A stretch of 13,325 nucleotides of DNA, from the NCBI GenBank assembly GCA_035544635.1, contig DATKDQ010000375.1, positions 1-13,325 on the forward strand, given 5' to 3'. The position numbers were made by a program, and so were the translations under genes. Origin of the DNA: DATAFT01 sp035544635 (GTDB lineage: Bacteria > Acidobacteriota > Thermoanaerobaculia > Multivoradales > Multivoraceae). A model generated the notes under the pieces. That model was not told where the DNA came from and made no database searches. It worked only from the letters and a program-made list of their open reading frames with translations. Position 1 is the stretch's first letter; each line of letters begins with the position of its first letter. Shown piece after piece: positions 1 to 8,039 of the stretch.

Positions 1-2429
1 TGTTCGAGAAATACAACGAGAAGGCACGGCGGGCGCTCTTCTTCGCGCGCTACGAGGCGTCGAAGCTGGGTAGCCGGGTGATCGAGACCGAGCACATCCT
101 GCTCGGCATCCTGCGCGAGGGCGAGGACACCACCAGCGAGCTGTTTCGGCGACTGCACGTAAAACCCGACGAGATCCGGCGCGAGATCGAAGGCGAGCGG
201 GTATTCGTGGAGAGGATCTCCTCGACCGCCGAGCTCCCGCTCTCCGAGGAGTCGAAGAAGGTGCTGGCCTACGCCGCCCACGAGGCCGAGACCATGCTGC
301 ACCCCGCGGTCGGCTCCGAGCACCTGCTCCTCGGCATCCTTCGGGTCGAGGGATGCCTGGCAATGCGCATCCTCCATCAGTACAGCCTCGACGTGGAGAC
401 TGTGCGCGAGGAAGTGTCGAGCATCAACAAGGAGAAGGAAGCCTCGCAGCAGAAGAAGGAGCTGCCCTTTCTCACCGAGTACGGCCGCGACCTCACCGCC
501 CTTGCCTCGGAGGGCGTCTTCGACCCGCTGATCGGCCGCCAGAAGGAGCTCGACCGGATCATCCAGATCCTGTCGCGCCGCACCAAGAACAACCCGATTC
601 TGCTGGGCGAGCCCGGCGTCGGCAAGACCGCCATCGTCGAGGGGCTCGGCCAGCGAATCGTCACCGGCAGCGTGCCGGTGTCGCTCGCTCAGAAGCGGGT
701 GATCGCCCTCGACCTGTCGCTGGTGGTCGCCGGCACCAAGTACCGCGGCCAGTTCGAGGAGCGCCTGAAGGGCATCCTGAAGGAGCTGCGCGAGAGCCCC
801 GATCTGATCGTCTTCATCGACGAGATCCATTCGCTGATCGGAGCGGGCTCGGCGGAGGGCTCGCTCGATGCGGCGAACATCCTCAAGCCGGCGCTGTCGC
901 GCGGGGAGATCTCCTGCATCGGCGCGACCACGCTCAAGGAGTACCGCAAGTACATCGAGAAGGACCGCTCCCTCCTGCGCCGCTTTCAGGCGATCCAGAT
1001 CGATCCGCCGACCATAGAGGAGACCTTCCACATCCTGTCCGGCCTCAAGGAGCGCTACGAGTCGTTCCACAAGGTGCAGTACACCGAGGATGCGCTGCGC
1101 GCGGCGATCTATCAATCGAGCCGCTTCATCAGCGACCGCTACCAGCCCGATAAGGCGATCGACGTCATCGACGAGGCCGGCGCCAAGGTCAAGCTGCGAC
1201 GCGCGCGCAACACCCAGAACCTGCGCCGGCTGGAGCAGGAGATCCGCCAGGTCGTGCAGGAGATGAAGGACGCCATCTCGGCCAAGGACTTCGAGCGCGC
1301 CGTGTACCTGCGCGAGAAGGAGATCGAGCTTCGCGAGGATCTCGAGAACATGGGTGCGTTGGCCTCCGAGGAGGGTTACCTCGACGTCACCGCGCGGGAC
1401 GTCGAAGAGGTGGTCTCGTCCTGGACCGGCATCCCGGTGGTGAGCCTCAAGACCGCAGAGGCCGAGCGCCTGACGCAGATGGAGGACATCCTGCGCAAGC
1501 GCGTCGTGGGACAGGACCGCGCGATCTCGGCGATCAGCCGCGCCATTCGCCGTTCCCGGCTCGGCGTGAGCGATCCCCAGCGCCCGGTGGGCTCCTTCAT
1601 GTTCCTCGGACCGTCGGGCGTGGGCAAGACCGAGGTGGCGCGCCGCCTCTCCGAGTTCCTGTTCGGCAGCCAGGACACCCTGGTGCGTTTCGACATGAGC
1701 GAGTACATGGAGAAGCACGCGGTCTCCAAGCTCATCGGCTCGCCGCCGGGCTACGTCGGTCACGAGGAGGGCGGCCAGCTCACCGAGCGCATCCGACGGC
1801 AGCCCTACTCGATGCTGCTGTTCGACGAGATCGAGAAGGCTCACCCCGACGTCTGCAATCTGCTGCTGCAGATTCTCGAGGACGGCGTGCTCACCGACGC
1901 CTACGGCAACCACGTGGACTTCAAGAACTCGCTGGTGCTGATGACCTCGAACATCGGTTCCAAGCTGGTGCTGCGGGGTGGCCGCATGGGGTTCATGGAA
2001 AGCGAGGACGACGGCTTCAAGCGGATCGAGGAGGAGATCCTCGGCGAGCTGCGCCGCACCTTCAGCCCCGAGTTCATCAACCGCCTCGACGAAGTGATCG
2101 TCTTCAACCCGCTCGGCTCGGTCGAGCTGCGCCTGATCACCGACATTCTGCTCGAGGATTTCAACGTCACCCTGGGTGAGAAGCACCTGAAAGTCGAGGT
2201 CGACGCGGCCGCCAGGCAATGGCTCCTCGAGCGGGCCGGCGTGGATCCCTCCACGGGCGCCCGCCCGCTGCGGCGGACGATCCAGCGCTACCTGCAGGAC
2301 GCCATCTCCGACATTCTGATCCAGCGCCGCGAGGGGGAGGACGATCTCGCCTGGATCGAGGTGCGGGTCGAGGGTGAGGAGCTCTCGTTTCACCCACGCT
2401 CCCGGGTGTCGATCGGCACCGAGACCTGA
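1..2429 (+). CDS. clpC: ClpC-type AAA+ unfoldase of the Clp protease (5' end cut by one base)
   Basis: Hexameric ATP-driven unfoldase that feeds proteins to the ClpP peptidase in the cytoplasm. The frame is open from base 3 and reads FEKYNEKARRALFFARYEA, the usual ClpC N-terminus right after Met. Bases 1-2 (tg) are therefore the end of the start codon, giving about 809 residues, normal for ClpC. Counting that Met as 1: Clp N-domain repeats to about 145; first AAA+ module with Walker A GEPGVGKT (203-210), pore loop KYRG and Walker B VFIDEIH (271-277); UVR/middle domain at about 416-451; second AAA+ module with Walker A GPSGVGKT (537-544), pore loop GYVG and Walker B LLFDEIEKAH (606-615); then the D2 small domain. 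The tripeptide MGF (663-665) sits where ClpC carries its ClpP-docking loop (usually VGF/IGF/LGF). The UVR segment separates it from ClpA, and the short middle domain from ClpB. Stop TGA. No mcsA/mcsB/ctsR is visible downstream. Confidence 0.96.
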   Translation, partial: FEKYNEKARRALFFARYEASKLGSRVIETEHILLGILREGEDTTSELFRRLHVKPDEIRREIEGERVFVERISSTAELPLSEESKKVLAYAAHEAETMLHPAVGSEHLLLGILRVEGCLAMRILHQYSLDVETVREEVSSINKEKEASQQKKELPFLTEYGRDLTALASEGVFDPLIGRQKELDRIIQILSRRTKNNPILLGEPGVGKTAIVEGLGQRIVTGSVPVSLAQKRVIALDLSLVVAGTKYRGQFEERLKGILKELRESPDLIVFIDEIHSLIGAGSAEGSLDAANILKPALSRGEISCIGATTLKEYRKYIEKDRSLLRRFQAIQIDPPTIEETFHILSGLKERYESFHKVQYTEDALRAAIYQSSRFISDRYQPDKAIDVIDEAGAKVKLRRARNTQNLRRLEQEIRQVVQEMKDAISAKDFERAVYLREKEIELREDLENMGALASEEGYLDVTARDVEEVVSSWTGIPVVSLKTAEAERLTQMEDILRKRVVGQDRAISAISRAIRRSRLGVSDPQRPVGSFMFLGPSGVGKTEVARRLSEFLFGSQDTLVRFDMSEYMEKHAVSKLIGSPPGYVGHEEGGQLTERIRRQPYSMLLFDEIEKAHPDVCNLLLQILEDGVLTDAYGNHVDFKNSLVLMTSNIGSKLVLRGGRMGFMESEDDGFKRIEEEILGELRRTFSPEFINRLDEVIVFNPLGSVELRLITDILLEDFNVTLGEKHLKVEVDAAARQWLLERAGVDPSTGARPLRRTIQRYLQDAISDILIQRREGEDDLAWIEVRVEGEELSFHPRSRVSIGTET

Positions 2430-2590
2430 GACGAGACGTGACCGGGCGGAATAGCGGCCGGTGCTCGGCGCGTTGTTCACAGCCGGGGCACCGATAGCAA
2501 GGAGCCGCGACTGCGGGCGCGTAGCAGCTACGACGAGCGGGGCGGCCGGCGCCGTCCCGGCTTGCACCCCGGCGGCGCCTACTCCGCGCA
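2430..2590 (+). promoter_or_regulatory. clpC-bamA intergenic leader, weak promoter candidate
   Basis: This 161-base gap precedes the outer-membrane operon, so a promoter is expected here. The best match I see is TTGTTC (2473-2478), 16 bases, then TAGCAA (2495-2500), which is weak. A GC stem pairs ggcgccg (2548-2554) with cggcgcc (2573-2579) around an 18-base loop, ending 11 bases before the bamA ATG. No good ribosome binding site precedes that ATG; the only AAGGAG (2499-2504) is far upstream. No gene is supported here. Confidence 0.2.
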
Positions 2591-5053
2591 ATGTTCTTGA
2601 TCCCACCGCTCGAGTCCGGTGACAGTGCCGCGCTTGCGTGGACGCGCGCGGTGGGCGGCTGCCTGCTGGCCGCCGCCGTCCTCCTGTGCGCGGCGCCTCT
2701 GGCGGCGCAGAGCCGCGAGCACGCCGGCCGCGAGATCGCCGAGGTCGGAGTCGAGGGCAATGTCACCCTCACCGAGCAGGACCTGCTCTTCTATCTCGGT
2801 CTCGAGGTGGGTTCGCGCTACGACCCCACCGAGCTCAATCGCCGCCTGAAAGAGCTCTGGGAGCGCGACCTGATCGACGACATCTCGATCGCGGTCGAGC
2901 CGGTCGGCGACGACCGGGTGCGCATCGAGGTCGAGATCGAGGAGAGGCCGCTCCTAGTATCGATCGACTACCAGGGGCTCGATAAGCTCAAGCGAAGCGA
3001 CATCACCGAGATGATCGACCGCAAGCGCCTCGAGCTGTTCGAGGGCAGTCATCTCTCGAAGGGCGAGCTGGCCCGTCTGGAGGCGGAGATCGAGGCTCTG
3101 TACGCCGAGAAGGGCTACCGCTTCGCCGACGCCGCGGTGCAGCTCGAAAGGGTCTCCCAGTACGAGCTGCGGGTGCTGGTGATCATCGACGAGGGCGACA
3201 AGGTCAAGATCGGAAAGGTGACCTTCGACGGCAACGAGGTGTTCGGCGACGGTACGCTGCGGTCGGCGATGAAGAAGACCAAGAAGTCGAACCTCCTCAC
3301 CCGCATCCGCAAGCGCGACATCTACAACCCGGCCACCATCGAGCAGGACCTCGATCACGTGCGCGAGCTCTACCGCAACGCCGGCTACAAGAACCTGGTG
3401 ATCGGCGAGCCGGAGACCTACATCATCGAGAGCGGTGAGGACAGCGAGGGTCTTCCCAAGCGGCGCCAGCTCGGGATCGTGGTGCCGCTGGAGGAAGGGG
3501 AGCGCTGGAAGCTCGGCGAGATCCTGTTCGAGGGCAACCAGGTGCTGCCCTCCGAGTTCCTGAAGAACGCCTTCGAGCAGCCCAAGGGCGGCTGGCTACG
3601 GGCCGATGTCATCGAGAAGGGGATCGAGCAGATCCAGGAGTTCTACAGCAACACCGGCTACATGTTCGCGCGCATCGAGGACGAGGTGGTGGAGCGCGAG
3701 GACCTGATCGCGGACGTCAGGCTCCAGATCGACGAGGGCGACCAGTTCCGCGTCGGCCGCATCGAGTTCGAGGGCAACTCGAAGACCAAGGACCGCGTGC
3801 TGCGGCGTTCCCTGCGCGTGCACGAGGGCATGGTGTTCAACTCTGCCCAGCTCAAGAGCAGTCTCTTCCGCATCAACCAGCTCCAGTACTTCAAGGTGCA
3901 CCAGGAGGAGCCGGTCGAGCTGGACATCGACAACCAGGAGAAGAAGGTCAACCTGACGGTCAAGGGCGACGAGGCGGAGCGCACCGAGCTCACTTTCGGC
4001 GGCGGCTACAGCGAGATCGACGGCTTTTTCCTGCAGGGCGGCATCCGCACGCGCAACTTCCTGGGACGCGGCGAGACGCTCGCGGTGCAGCTCCAGACCG
4101 GCCGCTACACCGAGCAGTTCGACGTCTCCTACTTCGTTCCCTGGCTGCGTGACAAACCGCAGAACGTCGGCATCCAGATCTTCAGCCGCGATCTCGACTT
4201 CGACCTGCTGGCGTCACAGCGGTTCGTGCGCAAGGAGCAGGGCGGATCCGTCACCTACCAGCGCGTCATCGGGCCGTGGTCGAACGTCTCGTTCGGCTAT
4301 ACCAACGCGGCGTTCGAGGACTTCCGCTCCTTCAACTTCTTCGGCGAAGAGGACCAGGTGGTCGAGCAGGCGTTCGACTTCACGCGGTCGGCGTTCTCAC
4401 TGGGCTGGTCCTACGACAAGCGCGACAGCGCTCTCGAGGCGACCCGCGGGATCTACGCTCGGACCAACCTCGAATACGCCGGTGGCTTCCTCGGCGGCGG
4501 CGACTGGTACGTGCGGCCGATCCTCGGCCTGACCTACTTCAAGCCGATCACGATTGGCGGCTTGAGGACGGTGGCCGCGGTCAACGTCGAAGGCGGGCTG
4601 ATCGACCCCTTCGGCTCCGACGACGAAGGCAATCCGCGGGACATCTTCTTTCTCAACCGCTTCTTCCTCGGCGGCGAGCAGAGCGTACGAGGGTTCCAGT
4701 TCCGCTCGGTGTGGGCGCGCGACTTCGAGACCGGGGGCACCCTTCTCGACAACGGGTTCCCGAAGGGCGGCGACAAGTTCTTCCAGCTCAACCTGGAGTA
4801 CCAGTTCCTGCTCGGCGGCCCCTTCCGGCTGGTGCCCTTCATCGACGCCGCCAACGTCTACGCCGAGGAGCAGTCGTACGATCTAGGGCACTTGCGATAT
4901 TCTGGCGGCTTGGAGCTCCGGATCAATGTGCCGCTCTTCGGTGCTCCGCTCCGCTTCATCTGGTCGCAGAACCTCGATCCACTCAAGAACCTGCCGGCGT
5001 TCGACCAGGAGCGGTTCCAGAGCTTCGACTTCTCGATCGGCACGTCTTTCTGA
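2591..5053 (+). CDS. bamA: Outer membrane protein assembly factor BamA
   Basis: Core of the BAM complex, which folds and inserts beta-barrel proteins into the outer membrane. The product is 820 residues, close to the usual ~800. An N-terminal signal peptide has its hydrophobic core at about 21-38 and a likely cleavage after CAAPLAAQ (about residue 40). Five POTRA-like segments follow, each opening with a strand of the VxFxGN type (EVGVEGN, SIDYQGL, KVTFDGNEVF, EILFEGNQVL, RIEFEGNSKT). The C-terminal half is the Omp85 barrel, with the family's conserved VRGF motif in GGEQSVRGFQF and a final Phe (SIGTSF), the usual outer-membrane beta-signal. The start is the ATG at 2591: an in-frame TAG at 2522-2524 blocks longer versions, and a GTG at 2651 would leave a signal peptide with no basic N-region. 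The ribosome binding site is poor. It heads the lipid A operon, and skp follows after 65 bases. Confidence 0.95.
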   Translation: MFLIPPLESGDSAALAWTRAVGGCLLAAAVLLCAAPLAAQSREHAGREIAEVGVEGNVTLTEQDLLFYLGLEVGSRYDPTELNRRLKELWERDLIDDISIAVEPVGDDRVRIEVEIEERPLLVSIDYQGLDKLKRSDITEMIDRKRLELFEGSHLSKGELARLEAEIEALYAEKGYRFADAAVQLERVSQYELRVLVIIDEGDKVKIGKVTFDGNEVFGDGTLRSAMKKTKKSNLLTRIRKRDIYNPATIEQDLDHVRELYRNAGYKNLVIGEPETYIIESGEDSEGLPKRRQLGIVVPLEEGERWKLGEILFEGNQVLPSEFLKNAFEQPKGGWLRADVIEKGIEQIQEFYSNTGYMFARIEDEVVEREDLIADVRLQIDEGDQFRVGRIEFEGNSKTKDRVLRRSLRVHEGMVFNSAQLKSSLFRINQLQYFKVHQEEPVELDIDNQEKKVNLTVKGDEAERTELTFGGGYSEIDGFFLQGGIRTRNFLGRGETLAVQLQTGRYTEQFDVSYFVPWLRDKPQNVGIQIFSRDLDFDLLASQRFVRKEQGGSVTYQRVIGPWSNVSFGYTNAAFEDFRSFNFFGEEDQVVEQAFDFTRSAFSLGWSYDKRDSALEATRGIYARTNLEYAGGFLGGGDWYVRPILGLTYFKPITIGGLRTVAAVNVEGGLIDPFGSDDEGNPRDIFFLNRFFLGGEQSVRGFQFRSVWARDFETGGTLLDNGFPKGGDKFFQLNLEYQFLLGGPFRLVPFIDAANVYAEEQSYDLGHLRYSGGLELRINVPLFGAPLRFIWSQNLDPLKNLPAFDQERFQSFDFSIGTSF

Positions 5054-5118
5054 GGGGCTGGGACCGAGCACGGCGTCATGCTTCGAAGTCCACGCGAAAC
5101 AAGGAGCGGAGTGAGATC

Positions 5119-5679
5119 ATGAGTCCTGGCTTCCGAATGCGAATGGTGGTTCCATGCCTGGCGGCGGCGATGCTGGCGGTCGCAGCGTCTTCGCCCCTGG
5201 CGGCGCAGTCACAGATCAAGGTCGCCGTGATCGACGTCAACCGCATCATGACCGACTCTCAGCGCGGCAAGGCGGTGATCGAGACCATCGATCAACTGCA
5301 GGCGCAGAGGGCGGCCCAGCTCAAGACTCTCAACGACGAGCTGGTCGACTTGCAGAAGCGGCTCCAGGAGGGACGCCTCTCGCTCGCCGAGGACAAGCTG
5401 GTGGAGCTGCAGGCCCAGATCGAGGATCGCAGCAGGGCCTTCCAGCGCGCCCGCGAAGACGCCGAGCGCGACGTCCAGAAGCGCCGCAACGACGAGATCG
5501 ACAAGGTGGAGGCCGCGGTGTTCCCGATCATCAACGAGATCGGGAAGGAGGGCGGCTTCACTCTCATCTTCAACAAGTTCCAGAGCGGCCTGGTGTACGC
5601 GGACGAGCAGGTGGACATCACCGAGCTGGTGATCCAGCGCCTGGACTCCACCGCGGCCGCCACCTCCGGCGGCGAGTGA
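5119..5679 (+). CDS. skp: Periplasmic chaperone Skp/OmpH family
   Basis: Holds unfolded outer-membrane proteins in the periplasm and delivers them to BamA; trimeric in known members. The 186-residue product has a signal peptide (basic FRMRM, hydrophobic core, likely cleavage near SSPLAAQ, about residue 30). The mature protein opens with the OmpH-type strand IKVAVIDVNRIMTDS, followed by long charged helices rich in Gln, Glu, Arg and Lys (about 50-130), which form the coiled-coil tentacles. It closes with the strand GFTLIFNKFQSGLVYAD typical of the family. The ATG at 5119 follows a purine-rich AAGGAG (5101-5106), somewhat far, and a nearer GGAGTGAG. The gene lies between bamA and lpxD, its usual position in many Gram-negatives, and ends one base before the lpxD start. 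Length is normal (about 160-190). Confidence 0.93.
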   Translation: MSPGFRMRMVVPCLAAAMLAVAASSPLAAQSQIKVAVIDVNRIMTDSQRGKAVIETIDQLQAQRAAQLKTLNDELVDLQKRLQEGRLSLAEDKLVELQAQIEDRSRAFQRAREDAERDVQKRRNDEIDKVEAAVFPIINEIGKEGGFTLIFNKFQSGLVYADEQVDITELVIQRLDSTAAATSGGE

Positions 5680-5680
5680 C

Positions 5681-6700
5681 GTGCCGTTTCGGCTCGGGGA
5701 GCTCGCCGCGCGGGTGGGGGGCCGCGTCGCCGGCGACTCCGAGCGCGTTCTGCACGGCCTGCGCGCGCTGGAGTCGGCCGGCCCCGAGGATCTCTCGTTC
5801 TTCACCGATCCCAAGCTTCGGCACCAGGCCGAGGCGAGCGGCGCCGGCGCGATCCTCACCGGTCCCGCCACCAGTGGTTTGGGCTGCGACCTCCTGGTCT
5901 GCGACGATCCCGGCCGCGCGCTGATCGACCTGCTGCGGGTCTTCCATCCCGAGGCCGCGGCGCCGCCCGGGGTGCACCCGACAGCCCTGGTCGGCGCGGA
6001 GTGCCGGCTCGCGCCCAGCGCCTCGATCGGCCCCTACGTGGTGATCGGCGAAGGCTGCGAGATCGCCGAGGAGGTGGTGCTCCACCCCTTCGTGTGCGTG
6101 GGTGCGGGGTCGCACATCGGGCGTGCCGCGGTGCTCCATCCCCATGTCGTCCTCTACCCGCGAACCAGGCTGGGAGAGCGCGTGGTGCTGCACGCCGGCA
6201 CCGTGATCGGTGCCGACGGCTTCGGCTACGTCTGGCGCGACGGGCGGCACGTGAAGGTGCCGCAGGTTGGCTCGACCGTGCTCGAGGCCGAGGTCGAGGT
6301 CGGCGCCAACTCCGCGATCGATCGGGCGGCGCTCGAGGAGACCCGGGTCGGCGCGGGCACCAAGATCGACAACCTGGTGCAGGTCGGGCACAACGTGCGG
6401 ATCGGACGCTCCAGCATCCTGTGCGGCCAGGTCGGTGTGGCAGGCAGCGCCACGCTGGGGGACGGCGTGATCCTCGCCGGGCAGTCCGGCGTCTCCAATC
6501 GCGTCGCCGTCGGAGATGGAGCGCGGGTGGCGGGAAAGTCGGCGGTCTTCGACGACGTCCCGGCGGGCGCGCAAGTGGCGGGCGTCCCGGCGGTCTCCGC
6601 CGCTCGGTGGCGCCGGCAGGTGGCGCTCCTCGCCCGCCTTCCGGAGATCCGACGGCGCCTGGCCGCTCTGGAAAGAGACTCCACGCGGGACCGGGAGTGA
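5681..6700 (+). CDS. lpxD: UDP-3-O-(3-hydroxyacyl)glucosamine N-acyltransferase LpxD
   Basis: Third step of lipid A synthesis: transfers a 3-hydroxyacyl chain from ACP to the 2-amino group of UDP-3-O-acyl-glucosamine, in the cytoplasm. The 339-residue product has the N-terminal LpxD uridine-binding domain (about 1-95, with the characteristic EDLSFFTDPKLRHQ) and a left-handed beta-helix of hexapeptide repeats (about 98-300), followed by a C-terminal helix. The catalytic His is seen in QVGHNVRIG (H237, equivalent to E. coli H239). DGFGY (180-184) is the family signature. It starts with GTG at 5681, one base after the skp stop, consistent with translational coupling. The operon continues directly into fabZ. 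Confidence 0.96.
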   Translation: MPFRLGELAARVGGRVAGDSERVLHGLRALESAGPEDLSFFTDPKLRHQAEASGAGAILTGPATSGLGCDLLVCDDPGRALIDLLRVFHPEAAAPPGVHPTALVGAECRLAPSASIGPYVVIGEGCEIAEEVVLHPFVCVGAGSHIGRAAVLHPHVVLYPRTRLGERVVLHAGTVIGADGFGYVWRDGRHVKVPQVGSTVLEAEVEVGANSAIDRAALEETRVGAGTKIDNLVQVGHNVRIGRSSILCGQVGVAGSATLGDGVILAGQSGVSNRVAVGDGARVAGKSAVFDDVPAGAQVAGVPAVSAARWRRQVALLARLPEIRRRLAALERDSTRDRE

Positions 6701-6704
6701 AGCG

Positions 6705-7184
6705 GTGACCGCCATCGGGCCCTTCGACGTGCGGTGGATCCAGTCCGTGCTGCCGCACCGGTATCCGATGCTGCTGGTCGACCGCGTGCTCGAGCTCGAG
6801 CCCGGCCGCCGCATCGCGGCGACCAAGAACGTGACCATCGACGAACGCTTCTTTCAGGGGCACTTCCCGGGCCAGCCGGTGATGCCGGGCGTGCTGGTGG
6901 TCGAGGGCCTGGCGCAGGCTGGGGGGATCCTCCTGCTCCACGACATCCCCGACCGTGATCAGAAGCTGCTGTACTTCATGGCCATCGAGAGGGCGAGGTT
7001 CCGCCGGCCGGTGGTGCCCGGAGATCAGCTTCGCTACGAGGTCGAGGTGCTGCGCATGCGCTCGACGACCTGCAAGCTCGCCGGCAGGGCCTTAGTCGAG
7101 GGCGAGGTCGCCGCCGAGGCGGTGTGCCTGTCGGCGATGGTGAACCGCGAGGGCGGCGCCGGAGCTCGGGTATGGCCGGCCTGA
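6705..7184 (+). CDS. fabZ: 3-hydroxyacyl-ACP dehydratase FabZ
   Basis: Dehydrates 3-hydroxyacyl-ACP to trans-2-enoyl-ACP in fatty acid elongation, and so competes with LpxA/LpxD for the same acyl-ACP pool. This 159-residue hotdog-fold protein opens with the FabZ hallmark LPHRYPMLLVDRV. The catalytic His and Glu are in GHFPGQPVMPGVLVVEGLAQ (H53 and E67). The residue after the Glu is Gly where Ala is more usual. The start is GTG at 6705, the first in-frame start after the lpxD stop, with GGGAG (6693-6697) seven bases upstream inside the end of lpxD. The 3' end overlaps lpxA by 13 bases, so the two are probably translated in concert. Length is normal (140-160). Confidence 0.95.
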   Translation: MTAIGPFDVRWIQSVLPHRYPMLLVDRVLELEPGRRIAATKNVTIDERFFQGHFPGQPVMPGVLVVEGLAQAGGILLLHDIPDRDQKLLYFMAIERARFRRPVVPGDQLRYEVEVLRMRSTTCKLAGRALVEGEVAAEAVCLSAMVNREGGAGARVWPA

Positions 7185-7987
7185 TCCATCCCACCGCGCA
7201 GATCGACCCTGGTGCGCGCCTCGCGAGCGGAGTGCGGGTGGGGGCCGCCGCGGTGATCGGCGCCGAGGTCGAGATCGGACCCGACTGCGAGATCGGCCCC
7301 GGCGCCCAGGTCTACGGACCGACGCGACTGGGCCGCGAGAATCGGGTGTTCCCACTCGCCTGCGTGGGCTTCGACCCGCAGGACCTCAAGTACCAGGGCG
7401 AGCGCAGCGAGCTCTGGATCGGCGATCGCAACACCGTCCGCGAGCTCGCGACGCTCAACCGCGGCACCGCGTTCGGCGGCGGCGTGACGCGGATCGGCGA
7501 CGACAACCTGTTCATGGCCTACAGCCACGTCGGTCACGACTCGCAGGTCGGCAGCCGCACCGTCTTCACCAACGGCGCCACCCTCGCCGGTCACGTCGAG
7601 GTCGCCGACGACGCCACCATCGGCGCCATGAGCGCGGTGCATCAGTTCTGCCGCGTCGGGCGCCACGCCTACATCGGCGGCTTCTCGGTGGTCACCCTCG
7701 ACGCGCTCCCGTTCGCGCGCACCGTGGGACAGAAGCCGCTGTGCTACGGCGTCAATCGCATCGGCCTCGAGCGCAAGGGCTTCTCCCCGGAGGGGATCCG
7801 GGAGATCGAGCGCGCCCTTCGCGTGCTGCTTCGCTCCGGAAAAAACACCAGCCAGGCGCTCGAAGAGCTCCGTGCCCTCCCGGCGCGCGGTCCCGACGTC
7901 GACTACCTGATCGGCTTCGTCGCGGAGAGCAAGCGCGGCGTGATCAAGACCAGGCGCCCGGGATCGCGGGGGGCCGCCGCTGACTGA
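7172..7987 (+). CDS. lpxA: UDP-N-acetylglucosamine acyltransferase LpxA
   Basis: First step of lipid A synthesis: moves a 3-hydroxyacyl chain from ACP to the 3-position of UDP-GlcNAc (or its 3-amino analogue). The 271-residue product is a left-handed beta-helix of hexapeptide repeats followed by the C-terminal helical domain (from about 185: GVNRIGLERKGFS, as in LpxA). The catalytic His is H122 in SHVGHDS (E. coli H125); H119, H141 (LAGHV) and H157 (AVHQF) match E. coli H122, H144 and H160. The chain-length ruler position is Gly170 (E. coli G173), which suggests long (about C14) hydroxyacyl chains. The start is the ATG at 7172, with GGAG (7161-7164) seven bases upstream. An upstream in-frame GTG would add an arginine-rich tail not typical of the family. 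Confidence 0.96.
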   Translation: MAGLIHPTAQIDPGARLASGVRVGAAAVIGAEVEIGPDCEIGPGAQVYGPTRLGRENRVFPLACVGFDPQDLKYQGERSELWIGDRNTVRELATLNRGTAFGGGVTRIGDDNLFMAYSHVGHDSQVGSRTVFTNGATLAGHVEVADDATIGAMSAVHQFCRVGRHAYIGGFSVVTLDALPFARTVGQKPLCYGVNRIGLERKGFSPEGIREIERALRVLLRSGKNTSQALEELRALPARGPDVDYLIGFVAESKRGVIKTRRPGSRGAAAD

Positions 7988-8039
7988 TTCGACCGGACGG
8001 CCGGCGGAGACGGGCGCCACGACCGCATCCGGACAGCCG

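Noticed and set aside
2548..2579. Fifth copy of the repeat family in the bamA leader
   Set aside because: It shares gcgccgtccc with hairpin 2 of copy 4, but lacks hairpin 1, the CTAG foot and the short loop; chance similarity in GC-rich DNA is enough.
4276..5118. N-terminal extension of skp over the BamA barrel
   Set aside because: It is the +1/+2 frame of bamA. Skp has its own ATG at 5119 with a signal peptide right after it.
5618..6838. Long antisense reading frame (406 residues) over lpxD
   Set aside because: It lies opposite lpxD, which has full motif support. GC-rich third positions produce such frames, and its translation is low-complexity Arg/Gly/Ala/Asp.
7124..7171. Upstream GTG start for lpxA
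   Set aside because: It would add 16 mostly charged residues in the fabZ overlap; the ATG at 7172 has a well-spaced GGAG and matches the family length.
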